Assembly: GCA_947475065.1 (NCBI GenBank)
Contig: CANJLB010000012.1
Location: 1-64,000, forward strand
Source: Opitutia bacterium
Lineage (GTDB): Bacteria > Verrucomicrobiota > Verrucomicrobiia > Opitutales > Opitutaceae
DNA: 64,000 nucleotides
Direction: 5' to 3'
Shown here: positions 18,490 to 32,257 of the stretch, in pieces
Layout: each line of letters opens with the position of its first letter
Position numbering within the stretch: position 1 is the first letter of the stretch
Notes under the pieces: model-generated
What the model saw: the letters and a program-made list of their open reading frames with translations, nothing else
Database searches by the model: none
Told to the model about the DNA's origin: nothing
Translations under genes and position numbers: made by a program

Positions 18490-19683
18490 TCATGCCGCAA
18501 CCCCTTTCCTGCCCTGATCCCCGTCAAAAGCACTCTCAACAGCCGGTGCGGGCACCACCCGCAGGTCGGCCGCCGCCAGATGCGCCGGCCGGATGTCTTT
18601 GCTCCCGTCGTCGTTGGCGGCGAGCCTCGCCAGATGGAGGCGGCGGAACAGGATCCGCAGCCGGCCCGGCTCGCGGCTCCAGCGCCGGAGGACCTCCAGC
18701 GACGCCTTCCCGCCCGCCACCCGCAGTTTGTCAGCAATCGCGCGGAGGTCGGCCATCGGCGCGTATTCCGGCAGTGTGAGCACGTTGTCCAGCCCGCCGA
18801 ACCGCCCGATGAACTGCTCAAAATACTGCGTGTTCGTCGGGTCGGCCAGCGTCTGGCCAAACACCGGCGTCCACGACAGGATGATCGTGCAGCCGGTGTC
18901 GTCGTTGATCTCCTGGAGGTAGTTGAGCACGGGTTGATCCGCGCCGCGCCTCTCGTTGTGGAGCTTCTGCACGTTGTCCACGATGATGGTGCGCTTGTTC
19001 GTGAGGCACTTGCCCAGCCGCACCAGCCGCTCCGAAGTCCCGGAGGAGATCGGGATGCCAAAGGCCGCGCCCAGCTTCATCTGAAAGCGGGATAGCCGCC
19101 CGCTGCTGGGTGCCTCGACATGGGCCGTTTTCCCTTGGTTGTGCAGCAGTTGGCGACGCTTGAGCATCCGGCTCTTGCCGGTGCCGGTGCTGCCGCAGAT
19201 CGCGCCAAACTTGCAGGGGTTCTCTGGCGCGCTCACCGCGTCAATGTAGGCGTCCAGCTCGCGCCACGTCGGCGTCTCGACGAACGGCAGGCCGCCCGCC
19301 TCGCTGTTGAAAACCACCCAACGCCGCAGGAATTCCGCGATCTCCTTCACCAGCGCGAGGCCGGCTGGCCCGCCCGGAACCTTGCCCGCCTGCATCCGCT
19401 CCAGTCGGAATTGGCGACCGCTCAGGAGCCGGTAGGCGTAGTCCTCGCTCACCTCGATCTTGCCCTCCTTCCGCAGCAGGGGCGGCAGCAGTTTGTAATG
19501 GCCGTTCAATTCCTGGAGCACGACCTGGTTGATGAAGGCCACGTCCTCCATGACCTCGGCCGGATAGTGCGCGATGCTCGACTCAAACTGCGCGATGTCC
19601 TTGCGGATCGTCAGGCGCGTGCCGAGGTCGGTTCCCAACTCCGGGTCGCTATCGTCGGCGGGATTTGGGCTGGATGTGGTCAT
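18490..19683 (-). CDS. AAA ATPase of the MuB/TniB/TnsC type
   Basis: A 397-aa ATPase likely to select target DNA and activate the neighbouring transposase. Walker A is GSTGTGKS (164-171) and Walker B is TIIVDNVQ (232-239), followed by an SWTPVFG sensor-like segment and an arginine-rich C-terminal part (EVLRRWSREPGRLRILFRRLHLARL). The N-terminal ~140 residues show no known domain to me; they may contact the transposase or DNA. It lies 85 bases downstream of the transposase gene in the same orientation. Function is inferred from the P-loop and from context. Confidence 0.72.
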   Translation of the reverse strand: MTTSSPNPADDSDPELGTDLGTRLTIRKDIAQFESSIAHYPAEVMEDVAFINQVVLQELNGHYKLLPPLLRKEGKIEVSEDYAYRLLSGRQFRLERMQAGKVPGGPAGLALVKEIAEFLRRWVVFNSEAGGLPFVETPTWRELDAYIDAVSAPENPCKFGAICGSTGTGKSRMLKRRQLLHNQGKTAHVEAPSSGRLSRFQMKLGAAFGIPISSGTSERLVRLGKCLTNKRTIIVDNVQKLHNERRGADQPVLNYLQEINDDTGCTIILSWTPVFGQTLADPTNTQYFEQFIGRFGGLDNVLTLPEYAPMADLRAIADKLRVAGGKASLEVLRRWSREPGRLRILFRRLHLARLAANDDGSKDIRPAHLAAADLRVVPAPAVESAFDGDQGRKGVAA

Positions 19684-19768
19684 GTGGTTGATCTCCGTTT
19701 TCGGGTGATGATCGAGACCGGTCGGCGTGGTCGCGTCGCCCGGCGGTTGTTGGTTTGAAAGGGAAAAA

Positions 19769-21934
19769 TTAGAGAGTCTCCCGAAGCTGCTGGAGCCGGC
19801 GACTGCGAGCGGCTTGGAGGCTGGTCTGTGCGGCCCGCTCGCGCCGCTCGGCGGGCGTCAGTTCCGGCGCGGTAGGCTTCGTGCGCCGGGGCGGCTCCTC
19901 CAGACGCGGCATGGCCGCCAGTGCCGCCGCGTTGTGCCGCCGCAGCTCGGCTACGGCCTCGTCGGTGTCCACGAGCAGGTAGCCGCGCAACAGCTCGCGG
20001 TCGGCCACCCGCGCGCCGCGCACCCGCCCGATCTCGCGGTGCAGCGCGTCGCGGTCGGCCAGATCCACCCGGCCCTGCCGCGCCACGCTGCCGAGGATGC
20101 GCCCGGCCTCGTCGGCCAGCACCACACGGCCCGCGTCGGCGGCGAGCGCGGCCACATACACCGTGCCCTCGCAGTCCTCGTCGAGCAGCGGGTGCTGCGG
20201 CTCGCGGAAGACCAGGGCGTCGTCGCCGTGCTCCGCGCGCGAGATCGTGATCTTGCCGTCGCGCACGCGCGCCGGGAAACGCGGCCCCTGCACATAGCTC
20301 AGCACGTCGTCGTCCACCGTCGTCAGCTCCGTGCCGGCCAGCAACCGGCAGAACCGCTCCGCCGGTGACTCCAGCCGCGAGATGACATTGCCCTTCACCG
20401 CCGCGATCTCGTCCTGCTCCTCGGGCGGCAGTGCGACAAACTCATGCCACGGCCGGAAATTCTCCGCTGGCGACCGCCGCCACTCCTGCACCCGCTCAAA
20501 ACCCTGGATCGCGTGCTGCGTGCGAAACTCCAGCAGCTTGATCGTCCGCGCAAAGGCTGCACTCACCTCCGTGAAGGATTTCAGGGGCGAGCGGAAATAC
20601 GCCGCCAGTTGCGCGTCATCCCGTGCCCGCGCCAGCAGCTCCGCCGTGTGCGCCTCGATGGCCGCCAGCTCCCCCGGCTGGTCGTCGTAACGTGCGCCGG
20701 CCGTGCCCGGCAGGTTCGCCAGTTGCACGTTGAGCAGGTGCCAGAAGCTCTCCAACGCGGCCTTCCCTTTGCTCCACGGAGCGCCACCGCTCTCCATCCA
20801 GCCGTGCGCCGTCGCCCTTTCGTGGAAGATCGCGGTTTTCTCGAATCGGATGAGGTCGCCAAAGAGCGAGTGCAGCAGCGCCTTGGCCTCCGGCGGGACG
20901 CAAGCCGCTGCGTTTTCATGGACAAACGTGATGCCCCACGGCGGGATGCCCCAGCGCCGGAGGGTCTCGACGACCACGATCAGCGCCATCTCCTGCGTGA
21001 CGCCATGACGCTCCGTCCGGTCGCCGTCGCCCTCGATTTCCGGCCGCTTGCGCGCGCGAGGTTTGCCGCAGTGCGCCGTGATGATGGTCGAGGCCGCGTC
21101 GAGCCCGGCGACAAACAGCGGATAGACGATCTCCCCCAGCCCCCGGTTGAACCAGGTGCAGCGCACGTCGGCCCGCACATCGTCCAGAATGACGTATTGC
21201 AACGGGAGCAGGTTTTTGCGGTCGCCCAGCACCATGTCCGGCTGCGCGCCGTGCGCGGCCAGATGGCCGTGCCGCACCAGCGCGCGGGTCGCGCGCCGCT
21301 TCGGCAGCAGCCGGTAAAACGTCGCCGCGCTCCAGCCGGTGGGCAGCTCGCTGTTGCGCCACAGCAGCGGGTGCGGACGCGCCCGCCCGGTGCGGAGGCA
21401 CCAGTCCTCGACCGCGCCGTAGCCCGGCACCGGCCGGCCCTTGAGCCACACCTCGCCGACGATGTGCCGCCACAGCGCCACCACGCAGTCGTCCCGCCCT
21501 TTGAAATGCGTCCACTGTTCGGCGACCCAGCGTGCAAACTCCGGCGGCAGCGCGCTCGGCGTGCCACGGTAGTTCCGCAGGAGGCAGCGCCAGTCGCCCG
21601 GCAGGTAGATCGGCCCGGTCTTGCGAAAATCACCCGGCTTGTGGCCGCCGTCGCGCCACGCCCAGTAAAGGCGCAGCAGCGACTTCACGCTCCAGCCCCA
21701 GCCCAGGTGGTGGTGCCGCAGCGCGAGGCGCTGCGCGGTCGCGTGCAGATTGTCGGCGGTGTGCAGCTCCGCAAAACACCGCAGCAGCAGACGCACCCGT
21801 GCGCGCTCCTTTTCCGGCAGGTTGCGCCACTCCTCGATGTCCTCGCTTGGGATTGATGGGACCATCGCCGGCCCCGACGCCAGCGCGGTGCCGGGGGCTT
21901 TGGGCTGGGATTGGCCTTGGGATAAAAGGCTCAT
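19769..21934 (-). CDS. Large DDE transposase of the Mu/TniA/TnsB type
   Basis: A 721-aa recombinase. The N-terminal ~230 residues contain helix-rich DNA-binding regions. The RNase-H-like core begins with LQYVILDDVRADV (Asp251/252 as first acidic residue), followed by VYPLFVAGLDAASTIITAH. A conserved helix ALESFWHLLNVQLANLPG supplies Glu395. The expected second Asp region reads GITFVHENAAAC, with Glu340 where an Asp is usual. The C-terminal part (about 520-721) has a beta-rich Mu-C-like stretch and an Arg/Ala tail. Its ATG overlaps the stop of the upstream gene (ATGA), so the two are translationally coupled. Activity cannot be judged from sequence. Confidence 0.75.
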   Translation of the reverse strand: MSLLSQGQSQPKAPGTALASGPAMVPSIPSEDIEEWRNLPEKERARVRLLLRCFAELHTADNLHATAQRLALRHHHLGWGWSVKSLLRLYWAWRDGGHKPGDFRKTGPIYLPGDWRCLLRNYRGTPSALPPEFARWVAEQWTHFKGRDDCVVALWRHIVGEVWLKGRPVPGYGAVEDWCLRTGRARPHPLLWRNSELPTGWSAATFYRLLPKRRATRALVRHGHLAAHGAQPDMVLGDRKNLLPLQYVILDDVRADVRCTWFNRGLGEIVYPLFVAGLDAASTIITAHCGKPRARKRPEIEGDGDRTERHGVTQEMALIVVVETLRRWGIPPWGITFVHENAAACVPPEAKALLHSLFGDLIRFEKTAIFHERATAHGWMESGGAPWSKGKAALESFWHLLNVQLANLPGTAGARYDDQPGELAAIEAHTAELLARARDDAQLAAYFRSPLKSFTEVSAAFARTIKLLEFRTQHAIQGFERVQEWRRSPAENFRPWHEFVALPPEEQDEIAAVKGNVISRLESPAERFCRLLAGTELTTVDDDVLSYVQGPRFPARVRDGKITISRAEHGDDALVFREPQHPLLDEDCEGTVYVAALAADAGRVVLADEAGRILGSVARQGRVDLADRDALHREIGRVRGARVADRELLRGYLLVDTDEAVAELRRHNAAALAAMPRLEEPPRRTKPTAPELTPAERRERAAQTSLQAARSRRLQQLRETL

Positions 21935-22743
21935 GTGCGGGTCTCCTTGGCCTGCGCGCGCAGGGCTTTGGCGTGCGCCTCCAGCGCGTCGGCCATGCGC
22001 ATGAGCTGGTCGCGCGTCGCGTGGGTTTTGAACTCCGGGCTCTCCAGCAGTGTGTCGAGCACCGTCAGCGCGCCCTTCAGGTCTTCAAAAAACGTGAGCT
22101 GCGCCGGGTCGTCGGCCTGCTGCTTTGGCTTGATCTGGTGCGCCACCGTATCCGCCAGCTCCTCGGTGTTGGCGGCCTCCTCGGCCCGCCGGAAGTCCTG
22201 AAGCATCCGGCGCAGCGAGCGCCCGGCTACGAACCGATCAATCGCGTCCAGCACCGCCAGACGCTTGTCCTGCGTGAGGCTGTCCAGCGCGAGCACCTCG
22301 GCAGGCGTTACCGTCGGCGGTCTCACCGCCGCGTCCTTGGCCTCGGGTTGAAAGCGGCCCTGCTCCAGGTCGGAAAGAAAATGCCGCCCGAGGCAGCAAT
22401 ACGTCCGCAACGTGCGCACGAAGTTGTCGCGTGCCGTGTCGGTCAAATCGGAAGCGCGTTTCCGGTTTGCTTTGCTCGCCAGCTCCCACACCTCGGTCTG
22501 AAACTTCTGCCAGCCGCCATGCGCTAGCGCCTCTTTTTTGGCCAGCAGCAAAACGCCGAGGGCGATGGCCTCGACGACAAAGCCCACCCGTGAGCGTTCC
22601 AAGTTCATGATCGCGCCGGCCAGATGGTCCTCGGTGAGGCCTGCGCCGGCCCGCTTCAGCTCGGCCAGCAGCCCGGCGCTGGGCTGTCCGGCCATCGGGA
22701 TGGTTGGCTCCGTTAAGGGGGTCTTAAGGGTGGCCTTAGGCAT
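21931..22743 (-). CDS. Accessory protein of the transposition module, DUF3102-like region
   Basis: A 270-aa predicted cytoplasmic protein, mostly helical and charged. Residues ~55-120 (EAIALGVLLLAKKEALAHGGWQKF followed by RTYCCLGRHFL) resemble the DUF3102/KfrA-like region found in plasmid and phage proteins, where a GxxLxxAKxxxxHGxW pattern precedes an HTH-like helix. The C-terminal part (ATRDQLMRMADALEAHAKALRAQAKE) is likely a coiled coil. The ATG at 22743 is chosen; a longer frame to 22983 would run into the divergent XRE gene. It is first in the transposition operon, so it could be a regulator or end-binding factor; this is inference. Confidence 0.6.
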   Translation of the reverse strand: MPKATLKTPLTEPTIPMAGQPSAGLLAELKRAGAGLTEDHLAGAIMNLERSRVGFVVEAIALGVLLLAKKEALAHGGWQKFQTEVWELASKANRKRASDLTDTARDNFVRTLRTYCCLGRHFLSDLEQGRFQPEAKDAAVRPPTVTPAEVLALDSLTQDKRLAVLDAIDRFVAGRSLRRMLQDFRRAEEAANTEELADTVAHQIKPKQQADDPAQLTFFEDLKGALTVLDTLLESPEFKTHATRDQLMRMADALEAHAKALRAQAKETRT

Positions 22744-22872
22744 GGTTAAAGCGGGTCTGGGCCGGTGCCCGACAGCGGCGGCGGCCGGCCCGTGCGGCGA
22801 AATTGGCTTGAGTGTTGGGGCGCATGGCGCGTTGCTTATTCCCACCGATATGGCCTGCGGCCATACAAAGCA
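22744..22872. promoter_or_regulatory. Divergent promoter region of the transposition module
   Basis: The 129 bases between the starts of the accessory gene (leftward) and the XRE gene (rightward) must hold both promoters. A short palindrome, GATATGGCCTGCGGCCATAC (22846-22865), lies just before the XRE start and is a candidate operator. No confident -35/-10 pair was recognised. Confidence 0.4.
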
Positions 22873-23241
22873 ATGAAAAAAATTGGCAAAGAACATGGCA
22901 AAGCCGGAGCCCTTTTCCGGGCGACTCGCGACCTGCTGCGCTGCACCCAGAGGGAGCTGGGGCAGCACCTCCTGCTCTCGCAAAACTACATCGCCCAGAT
23001 CGAGTGCGGCGCGAAGCAGCCGTCCCCGCGCATCCTCCGTGACCTGGAGGCTCTGCGGGAACGGTTATTGCCTAAAGGAGTATCCGGGGCCGCCGTGGCG
23101 GGCGGCACCTCCGCCTTGCCCACGCGGGACGGCTGCCATGCCGCGCTCGACCGCGTGCTTGATGAGTATGAGCCCCAGCCCGGCGGCCTTGGCTACGTCG
23201 CGGTCATGCTGCAAAAGACTTTTCCGTCCCAGGGCGGCTGA
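22873..23241 (+). CDS. XRE-family HTH regulator
   Basis: A 122-aa protein with a helix-turn-helix of the Cro/CI (XRE) type at about 13-62: LFRATRDLLRCTQRELGQHLLLSQNYIAQIECGAKQPSP is interpreted by positions as helix 2 (QRELGQHL) and recognition helix 3 (SQNYIAQIE). The remaining 60 residues have no known domain. Transcribed divergently from the transposition genes, it is likely their repressor, as in Mu-like elements. The ATG at 22873 is preferred over an upstream TTG-type frame because it begins just before the HTH. Confidence 0.78.
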   Translation: MKKIGKEHGKAGALFRATRDLLRCTQRELGQHLLLSQNYIAQIECGAKQPSPRILRDLEALRERLLPKGVSGAAVAGGTSALPTRDGCHAALDRVLDEYEPQPGGLGYVAVMLQKTFPSQGG

Positions 23242-23300
23242 CCCGAACATCGGCTATTTCACCGCGTGGATGCGCGCACCATCCGCCTCACCAGCCTCAA

Positions 23301-23717
23301 CCCGGACAGCTCCGCAACGACGCCAATTTTGTTTGGCAGGACCAGCGCGATGTCGAACTTCACCTGCCAAAATTCAAGTTGGAGACCCCGACCATCCGGC
23401 TGGGTGCATTGCTACAGGCCCTTGGCCTAAAGAGCGCCTTTGACCAACCCCGTGGCAGCGCCAATTTCGACCGCATGGCCCCACGCAAGCCGGATGAGTA
23501 TCTTTATCTGGCGGAAGCCTACCACAAAGTCTTTCTAGTGCTGGATGAAACAGGAACCGAAGCCGCTGCCGCATCAATGCTTAATGTAAAAAACAGTGGC
23601 GCTCTGTCCCAGACGCAGCCATTCGTGGTGAAAGTGGACCGCCCTTTCCTCTTCGCCATCCAAGAGCGCGAGAGCGGCGTGTGCCTCTTCCTCGGCCGCG
23701 TGACCGACCCGCGCTGA
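23301..23717 (+). pseudogene. Serpin C-terminal remnant
   Basis: In frame from about 23307, the sequence encodes the last third of a serpin, a suicide inhibitor of proteases. Visible are VELHLPKFKLET (strand before the gate), LGLKSAFDQP, the hinge of the reactive-centre loop (VFLVLDETGTEAAAAS; consensus EEGTEAAAA) and the terminal DRPFLFAIQERESGVCLFLGRVTDP. The N-terminal ~250 residues are absent; upstream lies the XRE gene. No plausible start is present, so the gene is broken, perhaps by arrival of the transposition module. The missing 5' part was not found on the far side of that module. Confidence 0.8.
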
Positions 23718-24103
23718 TCAAACGGTCTCGGGAACGCACGCGTCCCGCGTGCCCGCCTCCGGCGTCCCGCCGGGGGCTTTCCGAATGGCGGCGGCGAGGA
23801 CGCCGCCGCCCGCACGCGGGATGGGCGCGCTCCCCGGACCGAGAGATGTCGGAAGGGCGCAGCGAGTCTGTCCCCCCACGGGATCGGGCGAAACCGCACG
23901 CAAGACGAGGCCGCTGCGATTGGCGGCGGGCACAAAAAATGCCGAGGCCCGGCCACGAGGGCCGGCCCTACGATTGGCGGCACACAAAAAAGCCGCGAAC
24001 GGGAATTCCGTTCGCGGCTGGAAGTTTTGCGGGGTGGGGACACCCCGCCCACAGGAGGAGAAGACAAGGCACGGCACGGCCGCGAGGGCCGGCCCTACAG
24101 GGC
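23718..24103. repeat. Cluster of dispersed palindromic repeats downstream of rpoC
   Basis: These 386 bases hold no gene but several repeat units. They include hairpins of the type GGCGGCGGCG-AGGA-CGCCGCCGCC (23785-23808), two copies of a CGAGGGCCGGCCCTAC unit (about 23956-23971 and 24091-24106), the rpoC operon terminator, and the copy of the hemL element at 24025-24053. The second unit abuts the rpoC stop codon. Confidence 0.7.
23985..24019 (-). terminator. Terminator of the rpoBC operon
   Basis: A 12-bp stem (AGCCGCGAACGG, 23991-24002, with CCGTTCGCGGCT, 24008-24019) around GAATT. It is followed on the reverse strand by a T run (plus-strand AAAAAA at 23986-23991). It lies 85 bases past the rpoC stop, beyond a repeat element. 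Confidence 0.85.
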
Positions 24104-28246
<4,143 letters not shown>

Positions 28247-28270
28247 CGTGTTTGGGTTCCCGGCGGTTGG

Positions 28271-31200
28271 TTAAAGGTTGGCGACGCGCATGGGCGGCGT
28301 GGTGTTGGCCACGGAAGGCGTCTTGGCCTGCGTGAGATTGCCCAGCGCATCCCGTTTGTTGAGGCGGATGTCGAGGCCGAGCGACTGGATTTCCTTGATC
28401 AGGACGTTGAAAGACTCCGGCGTGCCGGCGACGAGCGTGTTGTCGCCCTTGACGAGCGACTCGTAGATCTTGGTGCGGCCGGTGACGTCGTCAGACTTGA
28501 CGGTCAGGATTTCCTGCAACGTGTGCGCCGCGCCGTAGGCCTCGAGCGCCCAGACTTCCATTTCGCCAAAACGCTGGCCGCCATACTGGGCTTTGCCGCC
28601 CAACGGCTGCTGCGTGACGAGCGAATAGGGACCGACCGCACGCGCGTGAATTTTGTGCGACACCAGATGGTTCAGCTTCATCATGTAGATGTAGCCCACG
28701 ACGACCTGCTGGTCGATTTTCTCGCCGGTGCGGCCGTCGAACAATGTGCTCTTGCCCGTGGTCGGCAGGCCGGCCTCCTTGAGGTATTCGCGGACTTTCT
28801 TTTCCGGAATGCCGTCGAAGACCGGGGTGGCGACCTTGAGGCCGAGCTTTTTGCAGGCCCAGCCGAGATGCGTTTCCAGCACCTGTCCGACGTTCATGCG
28901 CGAAGGCACGCCGAGCGGATTCAGGCAGATTTCGACGGGAGTGCCGTCGGGGAGGAAAGGCATATCTTCCTCGGGTACGATCTTGGCGACCACGCCCTTG
29001 TTGCCGTGACGGCCGGCCATCTTGTCGCCGACCTCCAGCTTGTGCTTGGTGGCGATGTAGACCTTGACCTGCTTGATAGCACCGTCGCCAGCGCCGACGC
29101 CGGACTCAACGGCGGCCACCTTGCGCTCCCGGTCGCTTTCCAGCTCGTCGAACTTGGTCTGATAGCCGCCGATGATCTCCATGATCTTGATGCGGACGGG
29201 CGAAGGATCAATCTGGACGTGCTTGGAAACGGCGGCGAGCTTGCGGAGGAGCGTCTTGGTGATCTTCCGGTTGGCCGGTATGATGATCTCCTGCGTGTCG
29301 CCATTGGTGACGTCGAGCGGAATTTTCTCGCCGAGCAGGATGTTCGAGAGCGACTCGGTGAGCTGCTCGCGCAGCTTGTCCATCTCGGTCTTGTATTCTT
29401 CCTGAATTTGCTTGATTTCGCGCCGGCGGTCGGAGGGGGAGAGCTTCTCCTCCTCGAAGTCCACCCGGCTGGAAACCTTCACGTCCATGATGATGCCCGC
29501 GGCGCCGGACGGAACGATGAGCGACGTGTCCTTCACGTCGGCGGCCTTCTCCCCGAAAATGGCGCGGAGCAGCTTTTCCTCGGGCGCGAGCTCGGTCTCG
29601 GACTTCGGGGTGATCTTGCCGACGAGGATGTCGCCGGGCTTCACCTCGGCCCCGATCCGGATGACGCCGTTGTGGTCGAGGTTCTTGAGCGCTTCCTCGC
29701 CGATGTTCGGGATGTCGCGGGTGATTTCCTCCGGCCCGAGCTTGGTGTCGCGGGCGATGACCTCAAACTCCTGGATATGGATCGAGGTAAAGATGTCCTC
29801 GCGGAGCACTTTCTCGGAGATCAGGATGGCGTCCTCGAAGTTGTAGCCGTTCCAAGGCATGAATGCGACGAGGATGTTGCGGCCAAGCGCCATCTCGCCC
29901 TGGTCGGTGGAAGGGCCGTCGGCGATAACCTGACCGGCCTTCACCTTCTGGCCGAGCTCCACGATCGGCTTCTGATTGAAACAGGTGCCCGCGTTCGAGC
30001 GCATGAACTTGCGCAGCTCGTAGACGTACACGCCGTTTTTCACATCGGTCTTCTGGTTGCGCGGCATCTCGCCGTCCTTGGTGACGACGATGCGCTTGGC
30101 GTCCACGGCGGCGACGATGCCGGCCTCATCAGCAATGACCACAATCTTGGAGTCACGGGCGACGCGTTCCTCGATGCCGGTGCCGACGAACGGCGCCTCG
30201 GCCTGCAGCAGCGGCACGCCCTGGCGTTGCATGTTCGCGCCCATGAGCGCGCGATTCGCGTCGTCATGCTCCAGGAACGGAATCATGCCGGCGGCGATGG
30301 AGATGACCTGCTTAGGCGAAACGTCCATCAGGTGGACCTCGTTGGCGGAAACTTCGAGGAAGTTGCCGTCCTGCCGCGCAGTGACCTTGCCGACGAAATA
30401 ATTTTTGTCGTCAATCTCGGCATTGGCCTGCGCGATCACCTTGCCCTCCTCCTGATCGGCGGTGAGATACTCGATCTTGTCGGAGACGCGGCCGTCCTTG
30501 ACGAAGCGGTAGGGCGACTCGATGAAGCCGAACTCGTTCACGCGCGCGTAGGTCGCAAGCGAGTTGATCAGGCCGATGTTGGGACCTTCGGGCGTCTCGA
30601 TGGGACAGATGCGACCGTAGTGCGACGGATGCACGTCGCGCACCTCAAAGCCGGCGCGTTCGCGGTTGAGCCCGCCTGGCCCGAGAGCGGAGAGGCGGCG
30701 CTTGTGCGTGACCTCGGCGAGCGGGTTGATCTGATCCATGAACTGCGAGAGCTGGCTGCGCGCGAAGAAATCGCGGATGACAGTCGTCAGCGCCTTCGGG
30801 TTGATGAGCTTCTGCGGTGTGATCGAGTCAACGCTCTGGTCGTACATCGTCATACGCTCACGCACGAGGCGCTCGGTGCGGCTGAGGCCGACGCGGCATT
30901 GGTTGGCGAGCAGCTCACCGACGGTGCGGACGCGGCGGGACCCAAGATGGTCAATGTCGTCAATGACGCCCTCGCCCATCTTCAGCCGGACGAGATATTT
31001 CGTGGCGGAGACGATGTCGGAGCTCTCCAAAATGCGCATCTCCAAGTCAACCTTCAGGCCGAGTTTTTGGTTGATCTTGTAGCGGCCGACCCGGCCGAGG
31101 TCATAACGCTTAGGATCGAAGAACAGGCGCTTGAGCAAGGCCTTCGCATTGGCCGTGGTGGGCGGCTCGCCGGGGCGGAGACGTTTGTAAATTTCCTTAA

Positions 31201-32107
31201 GTGCCTCCTCCTCGTTGCGGGTCGGATCCTTCTTGAGCGCCCGGATGATCGCGCCTTCGTCCACGGAGGTGTCAATCACCCGCATGGTGGTGATGTCATG
31301 CTTCTCAAACGTGCGGACGATCTGCTTGGTCAGCGGCTCAAACGCCCGCGCGAGCACGACGCCTTTCTGTGCGTCAATCGCATCCTCGACGAGCACCAGC
31401 GTGGAGACATTCTCCAGATCAAGCGCCTTGGCGACCTTGAGGGTCTTGATCTCATAGAACAGGTTCAGGAGGTCGAGGTCGTTGCTGAAACCGATGGCGC
31501 GGAGCAGCGTCGTGATCAGAAATTTCCGGCGGCGGCGGCGGCGGTCGAGATAGACGTAGAGCAGGTCGTTGTTGTCGAACTGGACCTCCATCCAGGTGCC
31601 GCGGTCGGGGATGATGCGGAAGGAATGGAGCGGCTTGCCGTTGGCGTGCGGAACGACCTCGAACGCAATGCCGGGCGAACGATGCAGCTGCGAAACCACG
31701 ACGCGCTCGGCGCCGTTGATGATGAACGAGCCGCGGTCGGTGACCATGGGGATCTCGCCCATGTAGATGTCCTCGTCCTTATTGAGGCTCTCTTCGCGCA
31801 GGCGGAGTTTCACATAGAGCGGCACCGAGTAGGTGATGCCTTCGCGCAGACACTCGAGTTCGGAATGCTTGGCGTCGCCGATGTTATAGGAGACGTATTC
31901 GAGCGTGAGGTGCTCGTCGTAGGACTTGATCGGAAACACCTCGCGGAACACGGCCTCAAGGCCGTGCGGCTTGCGCTGCTTCTCAGGCACGCCTTTCTGG
32001 AGAAATTCCAGATAGGACGTGATCTGCAGCTCAATCAGGTTGGGCGGCGGAATAACTTCGCGGAGCTTGCCGAAGTTGACGCGGTCGGAGTGTTTACGGT
32101 CGGCCAT
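28271..32107 (-). CDS. rpoB: DNA-directed RNA polymerase subunit beta
   Basis: A 1278-aa second-largest RNA polymerase subunit, forming the other half of the active cleft. The rifampicin-pocket segment reads [30 protein letters not shown]. This is wild-type-like except for Ile in place of the Asn at E. coli position 518; resistance cannot be inferred. GRHGNKGVV and the C-terminal clamp segment [18 protein letters not shown] are conserved. No large lineage-specific insertion stands out. It is preceded by a hairpin in the rplL-rpoB gap that may attenuate transcription. Confidence 0.98.
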   Translation of the reverse strand: MADRKHSDRVNFGKLREVIPPPNLIELQITSYLEFLQKGVPEKQRKPHGLEAVFREVFPIKSYDEHLTLEYVSYNIGDAKHSELECLREGITYSVPLYVKLRLREESLNKDEDIYMGEIPMVTDRGSFIINGAERVVVSQLHRSPGIAFEVVPHANGKPLHSFRIIPDRGTWMEVQFDNNDLLYVYLDRRRRRRKFLITTLLRAIGFSNDLDLLNLFYEIKTLKVAKALDLENVSTLVLVEDAIDAQKGVVLARAFEPLTKQIVRTFEKHDITTMRVIDTSVDEGAIIRALKKDPTRNEEEALKEIYKRLRPGEPPTTANAKALLKRLFFDPKRYDLGRVGRYKINQKLGLKVDLEMRILESSDIVSATKYLVRLKMGEGVIDDIDHLGSRRVRTVGELLANQCRVGLSRTERLVRERMTMYDQSVDSITPQKLINPKALTTVIRDFFARSQLSQFMDQINPLAEVTHKRRLSALGPGGLNRERAGFEVRDVHPSHYGRICPIETPEGPNIGLINSLATYARVNEFGFIESPYRFVKDGRVSDKIEYLTADQEEGKVIAQANAEIDDKNYFVGKVTARQDGNFLEVSANEVHLMDVSPKQVISIAAGMIPFLEHDDANRALMGANMQRQGVPLLQAEAPFVGTGIEERVARDSKIVVIADEAGIVAAVDAKRIVVTKDGEMPRNQKTDVKNGVYVYELRKFMRSNAGTCFNQKPIVELGQKVKAGQVIADGPSTDQGEMALGRNILVAFMPWNGYNFEDAILISEKVLREDIFTSIHIQEFEVIARDTKLGPEEITRDIPNIGEEALKNLDHNGVIRIGAEVKPGDILVGKITPKSETELAPEEKLLRAIFGEKAADVKDTSLIVPSGAAGIIMDVKVSSRVDFEEEKLSPSDRRREIKQIQEEYKTEMDKLREQLTESLSNILLGEKIPLDVTNGDTQEIIIPANRKITKTLLRKLAAVSKHVQIDPSPVRIKIMEIIGGYQTKFDELESDRERKVAAVESGVGAGDGAIKQVKVYIATKHKLEVGDKMAGRHGNKGVVAKIVPEEDMPFLPDGTPVEICLNPLGVPSRMNVGQVLETHLGWACKKLGLKVATPVFDGIPEKKVREYLKEAGLPTTGKSTLFDGRTGEKIDQQVVVGYIYMMKLNHLVSHKIHARAVGPYSLVTQQPLGGKAQYGGQRFGEMEVWALEAYGAAHTLQEILTVKSDDVTGRTKIYESLVKGDNTLVAGTPESFNVLIKEIQSLGLDIRLNKRDALGNLTQAKTPSVANTTPPMRVANL

Positions 32108-32172
32108 GGGAGTTCCCGGTAAGGGTTAGAGACAAAAAAAACGGACGGCGTGAGGCGCGCGGGGCGCGCACG

Positions 32173-32209
32173 AAAAAACGGGAAGCAGGCCGCGGCTCGG
32201 CGCGGCCTG
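32173..32209 (-). terminator. Attenuator-like hairpin between rplL and rpoB
   Basis: On the reverse strand a 9-bp stem (CAGGCCGCG with CGCGGCCTG; plus-strand 32186-32194 and 32201-32209) is followed by a six-T run at 32173-32178. The position matches the partial terminator that lowers rpoBC relative to ribosomal protein expression in other bacteria. Confidence 0.6.
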
Positions 32210-32257
32210 TCCCGGGACAGATGATGGAAGTACGGCGGTGATCGCCAATGGGCGTGG

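Larger units (their letters stand above)
18245..23241. mobile_element. Mu/Tn7-like transposition module (boundaries approximate)
   Basis: Three reverse-strand genes (270-aa accessory protein, 721-aa DDE transposase, 397-aa AAA ATPase) and a divergent XRE regulator form a compact block. It sits between housekeeping genes (mog and rpoC) and next to a truncated serpin gene. The transposase plus ATPase pairing is that of Mu (A/B), Tn7 (TnsB/TnsC) and Tn5053 (TniA/TniB). The left limit is set at the first TTTGGGAG site and the right limit at the XRE stop, because neither terminal inverted repeats nor a target duplication could be recognised. No cargo genes are visible. Confidence 0.6.

Noticed and set aside
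20444-21856. Rightward 470-codon frame opposite the transposase
   Set aside because: Arg/Gln-rich shadow translation; the reverse strand has the catalytic core and coupled start.
30700-30780. Rifampicin-resistance substitution in RpoB
   Set aside because: The single difference (Ile for Asn in the DQNNPL segment) may be natural lineage variation; no inference about resistance is justified.
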